A stretch of 16,400 nt of DNA, taken from Smittium culicis. Taxonomy: Eukaryota > Kickxellomycota > Harpellomycetes > Harpellales > Legeriomycetaceae. The notes under the pieces are model-generated. The model saw nothing but the letters and a program-made list of their open reading frames with translations. It made no database searches and had not been told where the DNA came from. Position numbers and translations under genes: made by a program. This document shows, one piece after another, positions 1-8,940 of this stretch (the first letter of the stretch is position 1; each line of letters opens with the position of its first letter). The stretch covers positions 1-16,400 of the forward strand of contig LSSN01000226.1 in NCBI GenBank assembly GCA_001970855.1, written 5' to 3'.

Positions 1-403
1 TAAAACCAATCCGATTCATAATTATATGAGATTAAAGCCTGACAGACAAGTAAACTCAACAAAAATGAAAGTTTACAGATTATATTCTAAATGAAAATAT
101 AAAAAATTTTATAAATGGGCCCACATTCCCTTGTATTCCTTTAAATTCTATAAAATATGTAATCATCATTCCTCAATATTCTATAAAGCAACAAATTTTT
201 ATATACATTTATTTATAATAGTTGCAATTTTAATCTGGATTTTCGGCAAGAAAAAAATTTATTTTTTAATTTTTCTCGGAAAATTCGTTCAAACTTTCCT
301 GTGAATTAAAACAGCTCTAGTAACCAAATAATAAATTCCGAGATTTAAATAAAAAAAGAAAAGAAACCAAACAATCGCTTCAAACTAAGCTCGCCTAGGC
401 GCC
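1..403. other. AT-rich 5' flank, no gene seen
   Basis: No open frame or RNA gene is supported here. It is A+T-rich with homopolymer runs. The last part (about 340-403) is purine-rich, turns into a short GC-rich stretch just before the ATG at 404, and probably serves as leader and promoter for the small gene that follows. Confidence 0.5.
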
Positions 404-715
404 ATGCAGATATTCAACTACTTTTTCGGATTTTTGAATTTGTTTAATATCGCAGAGTTGGTACTTTCAATTTTAGGCCGGACGAAACAGGATGATTTCT
501 ATAGGTGGATTTCGTATATAGTAGTGATCCTATTTTCATGTGTTGTGATTTTAGGTTCCATAGGATTATCTATATATTATTTCACAAGGCCTAAGAAGTC
601 AAGGTCTTTCTCAAGGGATAATATATATTTCTTAATATTCACTTTACTTTTTACTATTTTATCTTTTACTATGGTATTCACCCATTATTATATAAGATGG
701 CATTTTGGGGATTAG
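404..715 (+). CDS. Small hydrophobic membrane protein, unknown function
   Basis: I do not recognise this 103-aa protein. Hydropathy by eye gives a weak hydrophobic stretch at residues about 8-24, a clear membrane segment at about 36-59 (starting WISYIVVILF) and another at about 74-97 (starting IYFLIFTLLF), with a basic loop RPKKSRSFSRD between the last two. No cleavable signal peptide is obvious, so a three-pass integral membrane protein is the simplest reading. In favour of a real gene are an ATG in a locally GC-richer context (GCGCCATG), an AATAAA 44 bases after the stop, and an ORF length unusual for such AT-rich DNA. Against it, hydrophobic ORFs arise easily by chance in AT-rich sequence, no homologue is recognised, and the ORF may be one exon of a larger gene. 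Confidence 0.45.
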   Translation: MQIFNYFFGFLNLFNIAELVLSILGRTKQDDFYRWISYIVVILFSCVVILGSIGLSIYYFTRPKKSRSFSRDNIYFLIFTLLFTILSFTMVFTHYYIRWHFGD

Positions 716-1344
716 ATCAAGTATAAATATTACATCACTATTTTAATCATTAGATATTAATAAAAGATTCTTTTTTAATAGACATACGATCCTAATTAAA
801 GATTATATTTAATTAAACATAAACTTTAAAGAGTTCACAGTATTAAATTAATAAGAAACGTTCTCACATTTAATAATTAATAATATAGTTGTGGTTCTGG
901 TTAAAGGTAAAGGTCTGAATTTTATTTTATAGAGATTGCTTTTTTAAAATAAAAAATGTGTAGATAGATTTAAACTGCATATTTCAACAATAATTGATTT
1001 CAGGTTAGAATTGTATTTTCTAGAGCCTCCAATTTTGTCAACCTAATGAATAATAGATAAATTATTGTAAAAGGGCAGCGTTTAGTTTCGCATTTTATAT
1101 AAATCGCCTTATAAACTATCCAAATTAATTGATATAACATATTATGTTTTTTGAAATATTTTAAAGTTTTTGATCGGTAAAGGGCTAGCCTCTTCCAGCT
1201 CAAAATTATACAAAAAAAGTTAATTTATTGATTCATTTATGGTATAAAATTAAGGGTATTTCTTGATACCTTTTTACAATTAAACAGTATTTTTTTGGTT
1301 ATCAGAATTAATTTAATTTAAATTTTTGGGTTTTCAGTGATTTA
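716..1344. other. Non-coding AT-rich interval
   Basis: Apart from the polyadenylation signal near its start, I see nothing here: no protein with recognisable motifs on either strand and no RNA gene. A 67-codon minus-strand ORF at 1000-1203 has no family resemblance. Confidence 0.5.
759..764 (+). terminator. Polyadenylation signal AATAAA
   Basis: AATAAA lies 44 bases downstream of the stop of the 103-aa ORF and is followed by T-rich sequence. It supports this ORF being transcribed, although the hexamer is common by chance at this base composition. Confidence 0.35.
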
Positions 1345-2001
1345 AAGAACAGAGACACTCTGCTCCACATGACAAAATTGATTTACTTCTGAGAGGAATT
1401 GTATTATGTTTATCTTAATAACCGATCATCGACAATCAGCTGTTTCATACCGACGCTGGTCAGCTCTGGCCCAAAATTTTTACTTACGAATTTCAACGAA
1501 GCTCGGTTAAGGTTAGTTTGTAAACACCTCAAGGGAGGGGATCTAAATAATCTTTGAGCCAGCTTCGAGCTCGCACAGCCGATCAAAATTTTGAACTGTT
1601 TACAGTTAAATTACAAAACGATATATGCATGCCCAGATCATTTATATTTAAAAGTATAATCGATTCACCAGCCCCTTTTGAATCAATTTCCAGTGATGAT
1701 GAAGTTTTTAGCGCGGTGGAGGTGCATGGGTCGAAACACTATGACTTTAACTTTTTAAAATGCGTTTTCTTATTATTTTTTATCCCTTTCAGGGGCGATT
1801 GGCTTTTTTATAACCTAAAAATTTATCCAATTAAACGACAAAGTGGTAAAACGATATATAACTTTAGATTATCGGCTAATAGCATATGTATAACCAATAA
1901 TATATTATTTAAACTACATATATCCAATTATGTTTTTTAAAAAAGTTAGAGATCTGGCGCCGGAGAGGGTTAAATAAAGCTCTATAAGAAAATAAAAAAC
2001 T
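1345..2001 (+). mobile_element. Decayed 3' end of a LINE (copy 1), interrupted by a small TTAA element
   Basis: This is a degenerate copy of the LINE 3' end at 11185-11808. Shared blocks include ACCGATCATCGAC (1421-1433), ATTTCAACGAAG (1490-1501), GGCTTCGAGC-like sequence (1560-1570) and CGCACAGCCGAT (1572-1583), in the same order and spacing as in copy 2. The zinc-knuckle reading frame of copy 2 is broken by indels here. The 3' UTR hairpin survives in weakened form near 1638-1663. Similarity breaks at about 1760-1780, where a 186-bp inverted-repeat element is inserted, and resumes at 1970 with the AATAAA and A-rich tail (TTAAATAAAGCTCT, then A-rich to about 2001). The 5' end is truncated or too decayed to follow. 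Greater decay than copy 2 suggests an older insertion. Confidence 0.75.
1780..1973. mobile_element. Small TTAA-type inverted-repeat element (copy D) nested in LINE copy 1
   Basis: It runs from TTAT-CCCTTTC (1780-1790) to GAGAGGG-TTAA (1963-1973), a body of 186 bp between a degenerate and an intact TTAA. Ends of the CCCTTTC...GGG type flanked by TTAA are the pattern of piggyBac-like non-autonomous elements. It resembles copy A at 13483-13679 in length (189 bp), in the end ATCTGGCG...AGGGTTAA, and in an internal GTATAACCAATA versus GTATACCAATA. It lacks the roughly 20-bp subterminal hairpin of A. There is no coding capacity. Internal similarity to A is modest, so it may be a sibling subfamily. 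Confidence 0.6.
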
Positions 2002-2994
2002 TTTAGTAGACACAAGCGTAAAGAGGTATCTTGTTTTTTGTAAAAAAAATTTACATGCATAATGCGAGTACCATTTAGGTATAACTAATTAGTTATGAAT
2101 GCTGATATAATTAATTATATACTATGCATACACAAATACAGTTTATATTCAAGAATGAATGGGTAGTAGCAGTAGAAGTGAAATTGGAGGGGAAATTTTT
2201 TATCATAAAAAATCGAATACGTAGTATAAAGAACATTTAATAAATCTATAGGACCATAAATAATACTTCGTTTTAGTGGATTATTAGCAGTTATGAAATA
2301 TATTTGTATATAGGTAAGCGATTGTTTTTATCAAGAACTAAAATAGCTACTCATATATAAATGATCAATAAAACAATAGCCAAGAGAATAAATTTCACTT
2401 TAAAAACCTAACATACATTTTTTGCTCAAAATGTGCATAAATTTATTTTTCTGTATAGTGTGCTATATCTTTAAATCTATAAATATTTAATGTATCGTTT
2501 TTCTGATAAATAATGAAAGTATTAAATGATATCGATCTAGCAGTCCAGCTTAAAATGTAAAGCTTTGTTGGTTTTGTGAAGTAGAAAGTTATGATTTACT
2601 ACTTGATAAAAAAATAAAAGTCAGTTTTGGGCGTGAAGAAGCATTTTATAATCTGGCGAATAAAAAAAGGTATAGAAATAAACGAATCAGCGAGTGAAAA
2701 TTAAAATTTGCTATTATATTCCAGGAAAAATTAAATCAACATTTTTTTTAAAAAAGTTATTTAGTTGATTGATAAAAGAAATGAAAAAAACGTTTTTTTT
2801 ATCTTTGTAAAAAGCTAAGCGTTGATTTAAATTACAAATAATTGAGGTTATATATATTAGTGCCAAGAATTTTCCCGAATATAAAAGAATTAAAAAAAGC
2901 TACTCGCAATATTATCGCAATTACAAACCTCAAAATCAATAAAATAGACGATTAGGATAACAACGGCGATTAAAAAACTATAGAAAAATAAGAA
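2002..2994. other. Non-coding AT-rich interval and leader of the 181-aa gene
   Basis: No gene, RNA or repeat was recognised. The last 40 bases (ending AAAATAAGAAATGG) are the likely 5' leader of the next gene and have the A-rich context common before fungal start codons. Confidence 0.5.
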
Positions 2995-3540
2995 ATGGAG
3001 AATCCACGAAGTGTTATTGTCAAGAAGGTGCTGTCGCGAGGCCCATTATCGATCAACAGCCTGATGACTGTGCTGAGATCCGAGTTTGCAGAGGAGTTCA
3101 GCGATGTGAGCAAGAACAAGATCAAGAAAGTGTACTTGAAGAACCTGAAGAATTTCGGGCATGTAAAACCACTCGTCAACAGGCCGGAAGCTATTTTGGC
3201 CGATACTTTGGCTGAATCGGCAGCTGCAGAAGACCTTGCTGATTCTAAGGCCGATGAAAGCCAAGCAGTTGCTGGAAAGAAGAAGAAGGGCAAGAAGGCG
3301 ACCAAAGTCAAGCTAACAGTTGCCGAAGTCGATAATAACTGGTCATGGGCATTAAATCCCAATTTGATGGACAAGTACACTAACATGACTGTTGAGGAAG
3401 CAAGAACGCCAACAAGCGTCATCATCGACGCTATCAATTCCGAAAAACTTAAAAGCAAAGATTTCTGGACCGGGAAGACCAGTACCCCACATGACTGGAA
3501 AGCCGCGCTCAAAGATAAAAATATGAAAACTAGCTTGTAA
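2995..3540 (+). CDS. Unknown lysine-rich protein, possible N-terminal winged helix
   Basis: This is a 181-aa intronless ORF whose codon use (many C/G-ending codons) stands out clearly from the AT-rich flanks, so it is very probably a real gene. I do not recognise the family with certainty. Residues about 6-57 (VIVKKVLSRGPLSINSLMTV to KNFGHVKPLV) read like a winged-helix fold: a first helix, the 'GPLS' turn before a second helix, a basic recognition-like helix KNKIKKVYLKNLKNFG and a short strand. Residues about 62-103 are low-complexity, Ala/Asp/Glu-rich with a basic stretch GKKKKGKKATK. The C-terminus contains a WSWALNPNLMDKY segment and several Trp. There is no signal peptide or membrane segment. 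A role in an RNA- or ribosome-associated particle (for example a lineage-specific mitoribosomal subunit) is a guess only. The antisense frame of similar length is a shadow. Confidence 0.8.
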   Translation: MENPRSVIVKKVLSRGPLSINSLMTVLRSEFAEEFSDVSKNKIKKVYLKNLKNFGHVKPLVNRPEAILADTLAESAAAEDLADSKADESQAVAGKKKKGKKATKVKLTVAEVDNNWSWALNPNLMDKYTNMTVEEARTPTSVIIDAINSEKLKSKDFWTGKTSTPHDWKAALKDKNMKTSL

Positions 3541-3576
3541 TAAAAAAAAAAAAAATTTATCATTTACCGAACATTA

Positions 3577-3582
3577 AATAAA
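3577..3582 (+). terminator. Polyadenylation signal AATAAA
   Basis: AATAAA lies 37 bases after the stop of the 181-aa gene. A second hexamer overlaps the stop codon itself (3539-3544) and runs into 14 A residues (3542-3555). About 15 bases further on, TTTATT at 3593-3598 gives an AATAAA on the other strand that could serve the convergent gene at 3816-4564. Confidence 0.4.
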
Positions 3583-3815
3583 AATATAATCATTTATTCT
3601 CAATTTTTAACTATAATACAATCATGAAAAATTCTATTTTTGATCACATAAATATTTAATGTATAAAGTTACTTGACTGCTTTCACCACTACTCTCCCAC
3701 AAAAAGATCTATTGTAAGTTAGATAAAGTACTGGAAATTGGAGTGGGAAAGGTGAGGGGGATTTCGTTAAGTAGAGCTGAAGAAGGAAAAAAAAATAAAT
3801 AAGATTTTGCTATTC

Positions 3816-4564
3816 TCACATATTGTCAAACGACAGCAGGTTAGATTTCCTCTTTGTTTTCGACTCCTTCTTATTTGTTTTCTTCGGCGCGCTTGTATTA
3901 ACCGCGTCGTTTCTTCCTTCTTTCCTGCCTTCTGCTTTCGCGGTGCTGCCGCCCTTTCTGCCAACGCTCAGGATCCCTTCGCTGCCGCGAATCGCCGATT
4001 TTCCTGATGGTCTGCTAAAAACTACTTTGGCTTTACTAGAACTCTTGCCCTCATTGCCAGCGCCAGCAGCTGATACTACGCCACCGCTCGTTTCGTGGTC
4101 GGATTTTCCGCGCACAGCCGCCTCGCCATTGCCGTCGACTATTTACGTTGCATTATATTTTTCAACATCAAAAAAATAAAAATAAATAAAAAAAACCCAA
4201 ATTCCAACTACTGCAATAACTACTAAGGAACGTAAGTTGGAAGGTAGGCAGGCATGAAATTTGGCTTACGTTTTCTTCGTTTCACGAATTCCTCAATTTC
4301 GGCCTTACTGATTTCTGAACTGCCGATATTCGCGATCTGATCTATACTGAAATCATCGCCAAACGCATCAGCATCGGGCGCGCCAACTCCTGCTTTGCTG
4401 CCTGTTTCCGTGCTCGGCGGCAGCAGATGTGAGCCCGTCTCGTCGCCATAATTGAATTTGGTTTCAACTGTCGCTTCTTTCGGCACCGTCTCCAGCATCT
4501 TTTGCAGGAATTTGGGCATCTCGGCTGACCTGTACTCGATATTCCTGCTGCTTCTTTTACTCAT
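3816..4564 (-). CDS. KIAA1143/DUF4604 family protein, two exons
   Basis: Exon 1 is 4564-4270 and exon 2 is 4138-3816. The 131-bp intron (4269-4139) starts GTAAGC, ends AAATAG and is phase 1 on both sides. The product is 205 aa. Family marks occur in the right order: an N-terminal MSKR start with an aromatic/basic strand and a PKFLQKM segment (the family has PAFLxRF here), TVETK at residues 32-36, a KVVFSRP motif at 136-142 where KIAA1143 has a similar (R/K)IIYRKP stretch, and an extreme C-terminus LLSFDNM, close to the LLSFDN tail of animal KIAA1143. The middle is acidic then basic and low-complexity, probably disordered. The molecular function of this family is not established. The upstream in-frame ATG at 4576 adds four residues (MNIN), but the family start is the MSKR methionine. 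The stop is TGA directly after the conserved tail. The gene is convergent with the 181-aa gene. Confidence 0.85.
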
Positions 4565-4576
4565 ATTTATATTCAA

Positions 4577-4884
4577 GTTTTTCTATCTGAATTTTTGTGT
4601 TATAATCTTTTATTTTCATTAAGAAAGAGAGCTGAGGTACTAAAATCTTTGCTTATACATGAGTTAATATTTGATTTTTTTTGATAAATTAAAAGCAAAG
4701 AAAGAAATAATTTCAATAACTGAATATTAATGACGTTGATATATTTATTTAGCTTATTTTTTAATTTTCAAATAATGAAAAAATGGGTAAAAAGTACAAA
4801 AGATCGTTTGATGAAAGTAAAACAGAAAAAAGAAGCCATTAAGAGGTTAATAAATTAATATAAAAATAAAAAGTTTATTTAAAA
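4577..4884. other. Short intergenic region between two minus-strand genes
   Basis: About 308 bp separates the end of the p47-like gene from the start of the KIAA1143-like gene. It holds the AATAAA of the former (minus strand, 4879-4874, only a few bases past the stop) and presumably the promoter of the latter. No other feature is visible. Confidence 0.5.
4874..4879 (-). terminator. Polyadenylation signal of the p47-like gene
   Basis: AATAAA on the minus strand begins 6 bases after the TAA stop (4887-4885) and is followed by T-rich sequence. Such closeness gives a very short 3' UTR. Confidence 0.45.
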
Positions 4885-6726
4885 TTATATCAAGGTTTGG
4901 AAAACTACAGAGTTGGCTAAATTTGCTTCTTCGATAGTTTGGTCGAGCTGAGTTAAGATCTTGACTGGGTAAGTGGTCTTTAGAGTAAAGTCTCTTCCAT
5001 TTGAGACATTAGGTTTCATGAAAGAAACATGAGCTTTAAGTTGTTTGATAGTGTTAGTAAGGTTAACTTTCACAGCAAGTCTAGTTCCATCGGCCAAGTT
5101 AACTAAAACCTTTGTAGTTGGCAGTTCTTCATTTACTTGTAGCGGATCAGAAGTTAGATCTGATGGCTCGGAGGAAGCAGTGTTTGGGGATGAAGCGCTT
5201 GGAGCTGTTGAGGTTGAAGAGCTGAGTTTAGAGCCTTTTCCTTGGAAAGCTTTGAGTTTAGGCTTTTGTTGGACAAAGTCTTCATTTGATTTTTTGGATA
5301 CAACTAATTCTACAGGTTGGCCTACCTTTACGTTCAAGATGTCCAAAGGAGCTTGTCCTTGTAAGATTTGTTGCAAGATGGCCTGACTTTTTGGATCATT
5401 GAAACTGTATAAAGCGCCGTCATCAATACTGAAACCGTTTCTCCAAATATGCAGCGTTCTAGTAACAGTTTCTAAATCAGAGCCTTCTTCTTCTTGGCTT
5501 TCAGAGTCTTCAAGTGTGTTGATTAAGCGCTTTCCTATAAGATGAAAACCGAAAAAGAAATTAAAAGAGGTAAAATTAAAAATAAAAAATATGGTGGGAA
5601 CCTTTATTTCTAGCAGATCTTCTAATGCCACTTGATCCTTCTTCGAAAGGCAATTGTCTAATAAAAAAATTGGGATAGAAGTAACATTGTATTAATAAGA
5701 GAGTTATTTTTAAATAAAAGTAAGGCGATCAAAAATAATTGCGTACTGTTGAGCTTTTTTAAGAATCTTTTGAACTAAATCATCTTGGTTGTCGCCTTCA
5801 GAACCTGGAGCTAGTACATTCAGTCCACTGAACATAGAGAAATAAAAAATAATTGAAGTTAAAGAGAATTAGAAAGGTTATAGAGGGGGAAATGGCGGTA
5901 AATATGATTGAATTTGTTATTTTCAATGAAATAAATCAAGAAAAGTGGATGGGATTGATGATACCTTTTTTCGCCACCGGTGTACCAATCTTGTTTTTCT
6001 TTTTCAGAATCGTCAGAATCATAATTTAAAGTGGCAATTTTTCTATGAGAGGTAGAAATAAAAGTTAGAAGGCATGCGAGGTATGGGAAAGGTAATTGAG
6101 CGGAAATACTTTTTAGGGACGTATGAGGTTGTGGCTGATTTTTGCTGTGCTTGACGTTCAGAGCGCCTTTGATCGGAAGGCTGGGGAAGTCGTTCAGACC
6201 TTCTTTGGGTAGAAGACGGAGTATGTTGTTGGATGGGGCTGCTAGGAGCAGACTCCTGGCTTACTTCAGCTTCATATTCGGGGTCAGAATCGTTCTTGAT
6301 CTGCCTATTGTCGTAGCTGTTGCTTAAAGCGAGCTTAGTGAGGTAAATAAGTATTGTAAGATTAGTACACATAATATAAGTTATAGAAAGGTAAAGAGAG
6401 GTTTAGGGGGTTGATAATTAGTGCTGCTTTGATAAGAGCTGGTCACATGGACGCAGCAATTGCTCAAAGGAATGTGGTTTGCTGATAAATTAGCGATAAA
6501 AATATAGAGGGCCAATAAGACTAGGAGTAGTTGAGATAGGGGAGGAGTTATTGGGTAGAATACCAAAATGGCAGCCATAAAAGATAATGATAGTTTAAAA
6601 TAGAGAAAGAATTACATTGAGGTCCCAATTGCTGGCTTCGAGGAAGAAGCGAGCATCGCTCTTGTTGATCGGATTGATTGAAACGAACTCGTCGATAATC
6701 TGGGTTTGTTTTTCTTGGTCGGCCAT
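4885..6726 (-). CDS. SHP1: p47/Shp1-type UBX adaptor of p97/Cdc48, six exons
   Basis: Exons are 6726-6616, 6333-6110, 6042-5965, 5827-5747, 5657-5602 and 5534-4885. They sum to 1200 nt (399 aa) with matching phases at all five GT-AG introns (282, 67, 137, 89 and 67 bp). Domains in order: N-terminal UBA (residues about 1-46, with ARFFLEASNWDLN matching the p47 UBA helix 3); an acidic, Ser/Gln-rich linker with two QRRSER repeats; the IATLNYDSDD and DWYTGGEK motifs typical of p47; LAPGSEG; a SEP domain at about 206-272 (IWRNGF, DDGAL); the SHP box FQGKGSKL at 280-287, which in the family binds the p97 N domain; a Ser/Thr-rich linker; and a C-terminal UBX domain at about 321-399. The UBX p97-contact loop is TTYP (residues 370-373) instead of the usual TTFP. 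Family members recruit p97/Cdc48 to ubiquitinated substrates and membrane fusion and also regulate PP1. Length fits (human 370, yeast 423 aa). An AATAAA lies just past the stop. Confidence 0.93.
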
Positions 6727-7476
6727 TGCTACTTAATAAACGACGCGTGAATGATTTCGCTTAGACGCTTTGATAGTGGGTATAATAATGTAATAGATGG
6801 GATTAGTCGGAAATTCGATCCTTGTAGTCCTAGTAAATGTGTATAGATCAGTTACGGATTCAAAAGCAGTTTGGGGATGAGAGAGATTATGGGAAGTGGG
6901 ATAGAGAGATTTAGGAGAGATGGTGAGAGAGATTTTGGGAATTGAGAGCTGAATTGAAAGACGAAGTAAACACAGGAAAGGGCAACTAATATAACATTAA
7001 TTGTATCGATTAGTTCTCGCTATAAAAAATATCTGATCTGAAACTGCAAATTACCAATTCCTAAACCCCATTAGCCACAAAATGCACTTCAAAAATTGAA
7101 TTGGCCAATACATCATAATAATAAATGTGATTCTTGTCAGTAATTGGATAAATTCAATGCAGCGTACAGTAAGATGTCATATTAGTGGTTTGCTCCAAAA
7201 TACGCAATTTATACATTAAAAGCCATTTCGTATTTTCTTTACATTTCGCGCTCTAAAAACTCGAAAGAATATTCTGCTACATAAACAAAAGCTATTAGAA
7301 AAAAATATAACCTTCAGCATTATGAGCTGATTTTATGGATCTGCATTAAGCTCTACTATCTCCAGCTCAACAATTACTCATACCTTATGCTTACAGTATA
7401 AAAAAAATCCGAGTGCTGCTGTGAAAACTTTTTAAATATTGAGACTATTAATTGCTAATACGTCAAAATACCTCAG
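6727..7476. other. Upstream region of the p47-like gene, non-coding
   Basis: The first 250 bp (6727-6990) are purine-rich on the plus strand (repeated GAGAGA and GGGA), so they are pyrimidine-rich on the coding strand of the p47-like gene. That suits its leader and promoter. The remainder is AT-rich with no supported gene. A tRNA-like string at 6797-6830 was checked and rejected. Confidence 0.45.
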
Positions 7477-7546
7477 ATTAGAAATTAAATTTTATCAATA
7501 AATTCACCGTTTAAAAAAAAAAAAAAAAAAAAATTAGAAATTAAAT
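7477..7546 (+). mobile_element. Retroposed mRNA 3' tail with target-site duplication
   Basis: Perfect 14-bp direct repeats ATTAGAAATTAAAT (7477-7490 and 7533-7546) flank about 22 bp ending in CACCGTTT and then 21 A residues (7513-7533, the last A shared with the repeat). Inside is AATAAA (7497-7502), ten bases before the A tract, which is the normal signal-to-cleavage distance. Signal, poly(A) and flanking duplication together are the signature of target-primed reverse transcription that stopped almost at once, leaving only the end of an mRNA. The source transcript cannot be named from 22 bases. Confidence 0.75.
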
Positions 7547-8097
7547 AAATATCAATTCTATAAATAGAGAAACGATTCATTTTTCAAATAAGTCTAATAA
7601 TAGAAAACGAAAGATTTGTCCAGTCAAGTTACAATTTGGATAATTTTTCTTTTAAGCATCTTTTTTAATAACTTTAATTTGCATTTTTTTTAACTCGCCC
7701 AATTATAATACATCATTCTCAGAAACATTATTATAGTCACTATTCATCTCCACAATTATAACGAGGTAAATACACTTGTATTTCTGAAATTAAAGTAGCT
7801 GCACATGGATTTCTTGGAATGCCTAGATGGATGTATCTTCATCTTTCAAAGTCTTGGTAGAGTTAATCCCTGTATTGCATATCCTCGATGAATTCATATT
7901 ATTGAAAAGGTCAGAAAATGTATAAATTTCAGCCAAGATTGCGCTGCTATTAAATCAAAAAAGTCAAACTATACATTTGATTGTCTGTATAGATCTTTAT
8001 GTGTGGCTATGGATTGTATTACAAATACTTTTTCAAAAACCGATACAACCAAACTACGATAATCTCTTTTTTTTTAGCTTTTCTCTATGAAAGTCTG
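7547..8097. other. Non-coding AT-rich interval
   Basis: Nothing was recognised. A slightly more GC-rich patch at 7800-7900 has no sustained open frame and no family motif; it could be the remains of an old insertion. Confidence 0.45.
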
Positions 8098-8240
8098 CTT
8101 TTTGATTTACCAAACACACCCAACTGCGTTCAATAAAAAATTATAATTCCGAGAAACTAATAATCATTGGTTTACAGCATGATAGCAACAAATCATTAAT
8201 TTACTTCAACTCCATATGTAAATCATCAAATTTGAATATT
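8098..8240 (+). mobile_element. Decayed inverted-repeat element (copy C)
   Basis: CCAACTGCGTTCAAT (8119-8133) is identical to the subterminal part of copy B (14050-14064). The similarity continues through TAATTCCGAGA and CATTGGTTTACAG, which align with the reverse complement of copy A. The terminal CCCTTT/TTAA end cannot be identified, so limits are approximate. There is no coding capacity. Confidence 0.5.
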
Positions 8241-8940
8241 AGATATTATTGGACAGGAAAGAGCTAATAATGACTGTCACTACATTGTCTTTTGCCGATG
8301 ATTGGAAAATCCCATTCCTCCTAACTGCTTCTATAAATAATTATTGCAATATGTTTTAATAATCAATTATAATAATTAATAATGATTTTTCTGATCTTAA
8401 AATAGATTACATTGTTTTGGAAAATGAATCTGGAATCAAAAATGCTTATAATACAACCTATATATCAATCCTCCCCATCCGTATTGTTCTACAATTTCAT
8501 GACTTTATTAAAACAATAAATAATTAAATTAAGTCTCATCCACAATACCATTACTCTCATAAACCATTCTCCGCATTCAATAACTCCGCCCTTTCTCCCT
8601 CCACTAACTCGCACCTATACATTTAACCCAAGCAAATTATATTAAGAGCAACCTAAAACAAAACGCTGGTCACATCATAAAAGCTCTTATATCTAAAGCC
8701 GACTCCACTTAATAGTTCTCACCTATCCTCTTTATCGCCTAGAATATAAAAATTCAAAATATTATATGTAGGCCCCCCCCCTCATTACTCTTCCTTCTTT
8801 TTATTTGTAAAAATCACCATTTAAATACAAATTTATATCCCATCTATAATTAAAAATATCCATTTAAAATAAATTCTCTTTTACTTTTCATTAAATCTTG
8901 TAGAATTTTTTTTTTCCAAATCTAACGAAAACTAAACAAC
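8241..8940. other. Upstream region of the F-box gene
   Basis: From about 8540 the plus strand becomes strongly pyrimidine-rich (clusters such as CCGCCCTTTCTCCCTCC at 8586-8602, nine C at 8773-8781, T runs at 8908-8916). It ends in CTAAACAACATGG at the start codon. This is a plausible promoter and leader for the F-box gene. No other gene is seen. Confidence 0.45.

Noticed and set aside
1554..1940. 128-codon plus-strand ORF
   Set aside because: It begins inside the decayed LINE and runs on into the inserted small element; it has no unified protein content.
2970..3563. 197-codon minus-strand ORF opposite the 181-aa gene
   Set aside because: It is antisense to a frame with clear gene-like codon use; its Ser/Leu/Phe-rich content is what an antisense frame of that gene would give.
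3807..4179. Plus-strand ORFs opposite exon 2 of the KIAA1143-like gene
   Set aside because: They are shadows of the minus-strand coding exon, whose family motifs (KVVFSRP, LLSFDN) are clear.
5535..5631. Methionine start at 5631 for the SEP/UBX ORF
   Set aside because: The stretch 5601-5535 is an intron (GT...AG, phase 1) and the ATG at 5631 is in a different frame from exon 5. Splicing instead joins SARNK to GKRLINTLED and restores the p47 pattern.
6381..6578. 65-codon minus-strand ORF inside the p47-like gene
   Set aside because: It lies wholly in the first intron. Using it would break the UBA domain, whereas skipping it joins WDLN directly to LALSNSYDN in phase.
6797..6830. tRNA-like T-loop string (AAATTCGATCC)
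   Set aside because: No matching acceptor stem, D arm or anticodon arm could be placed around it.
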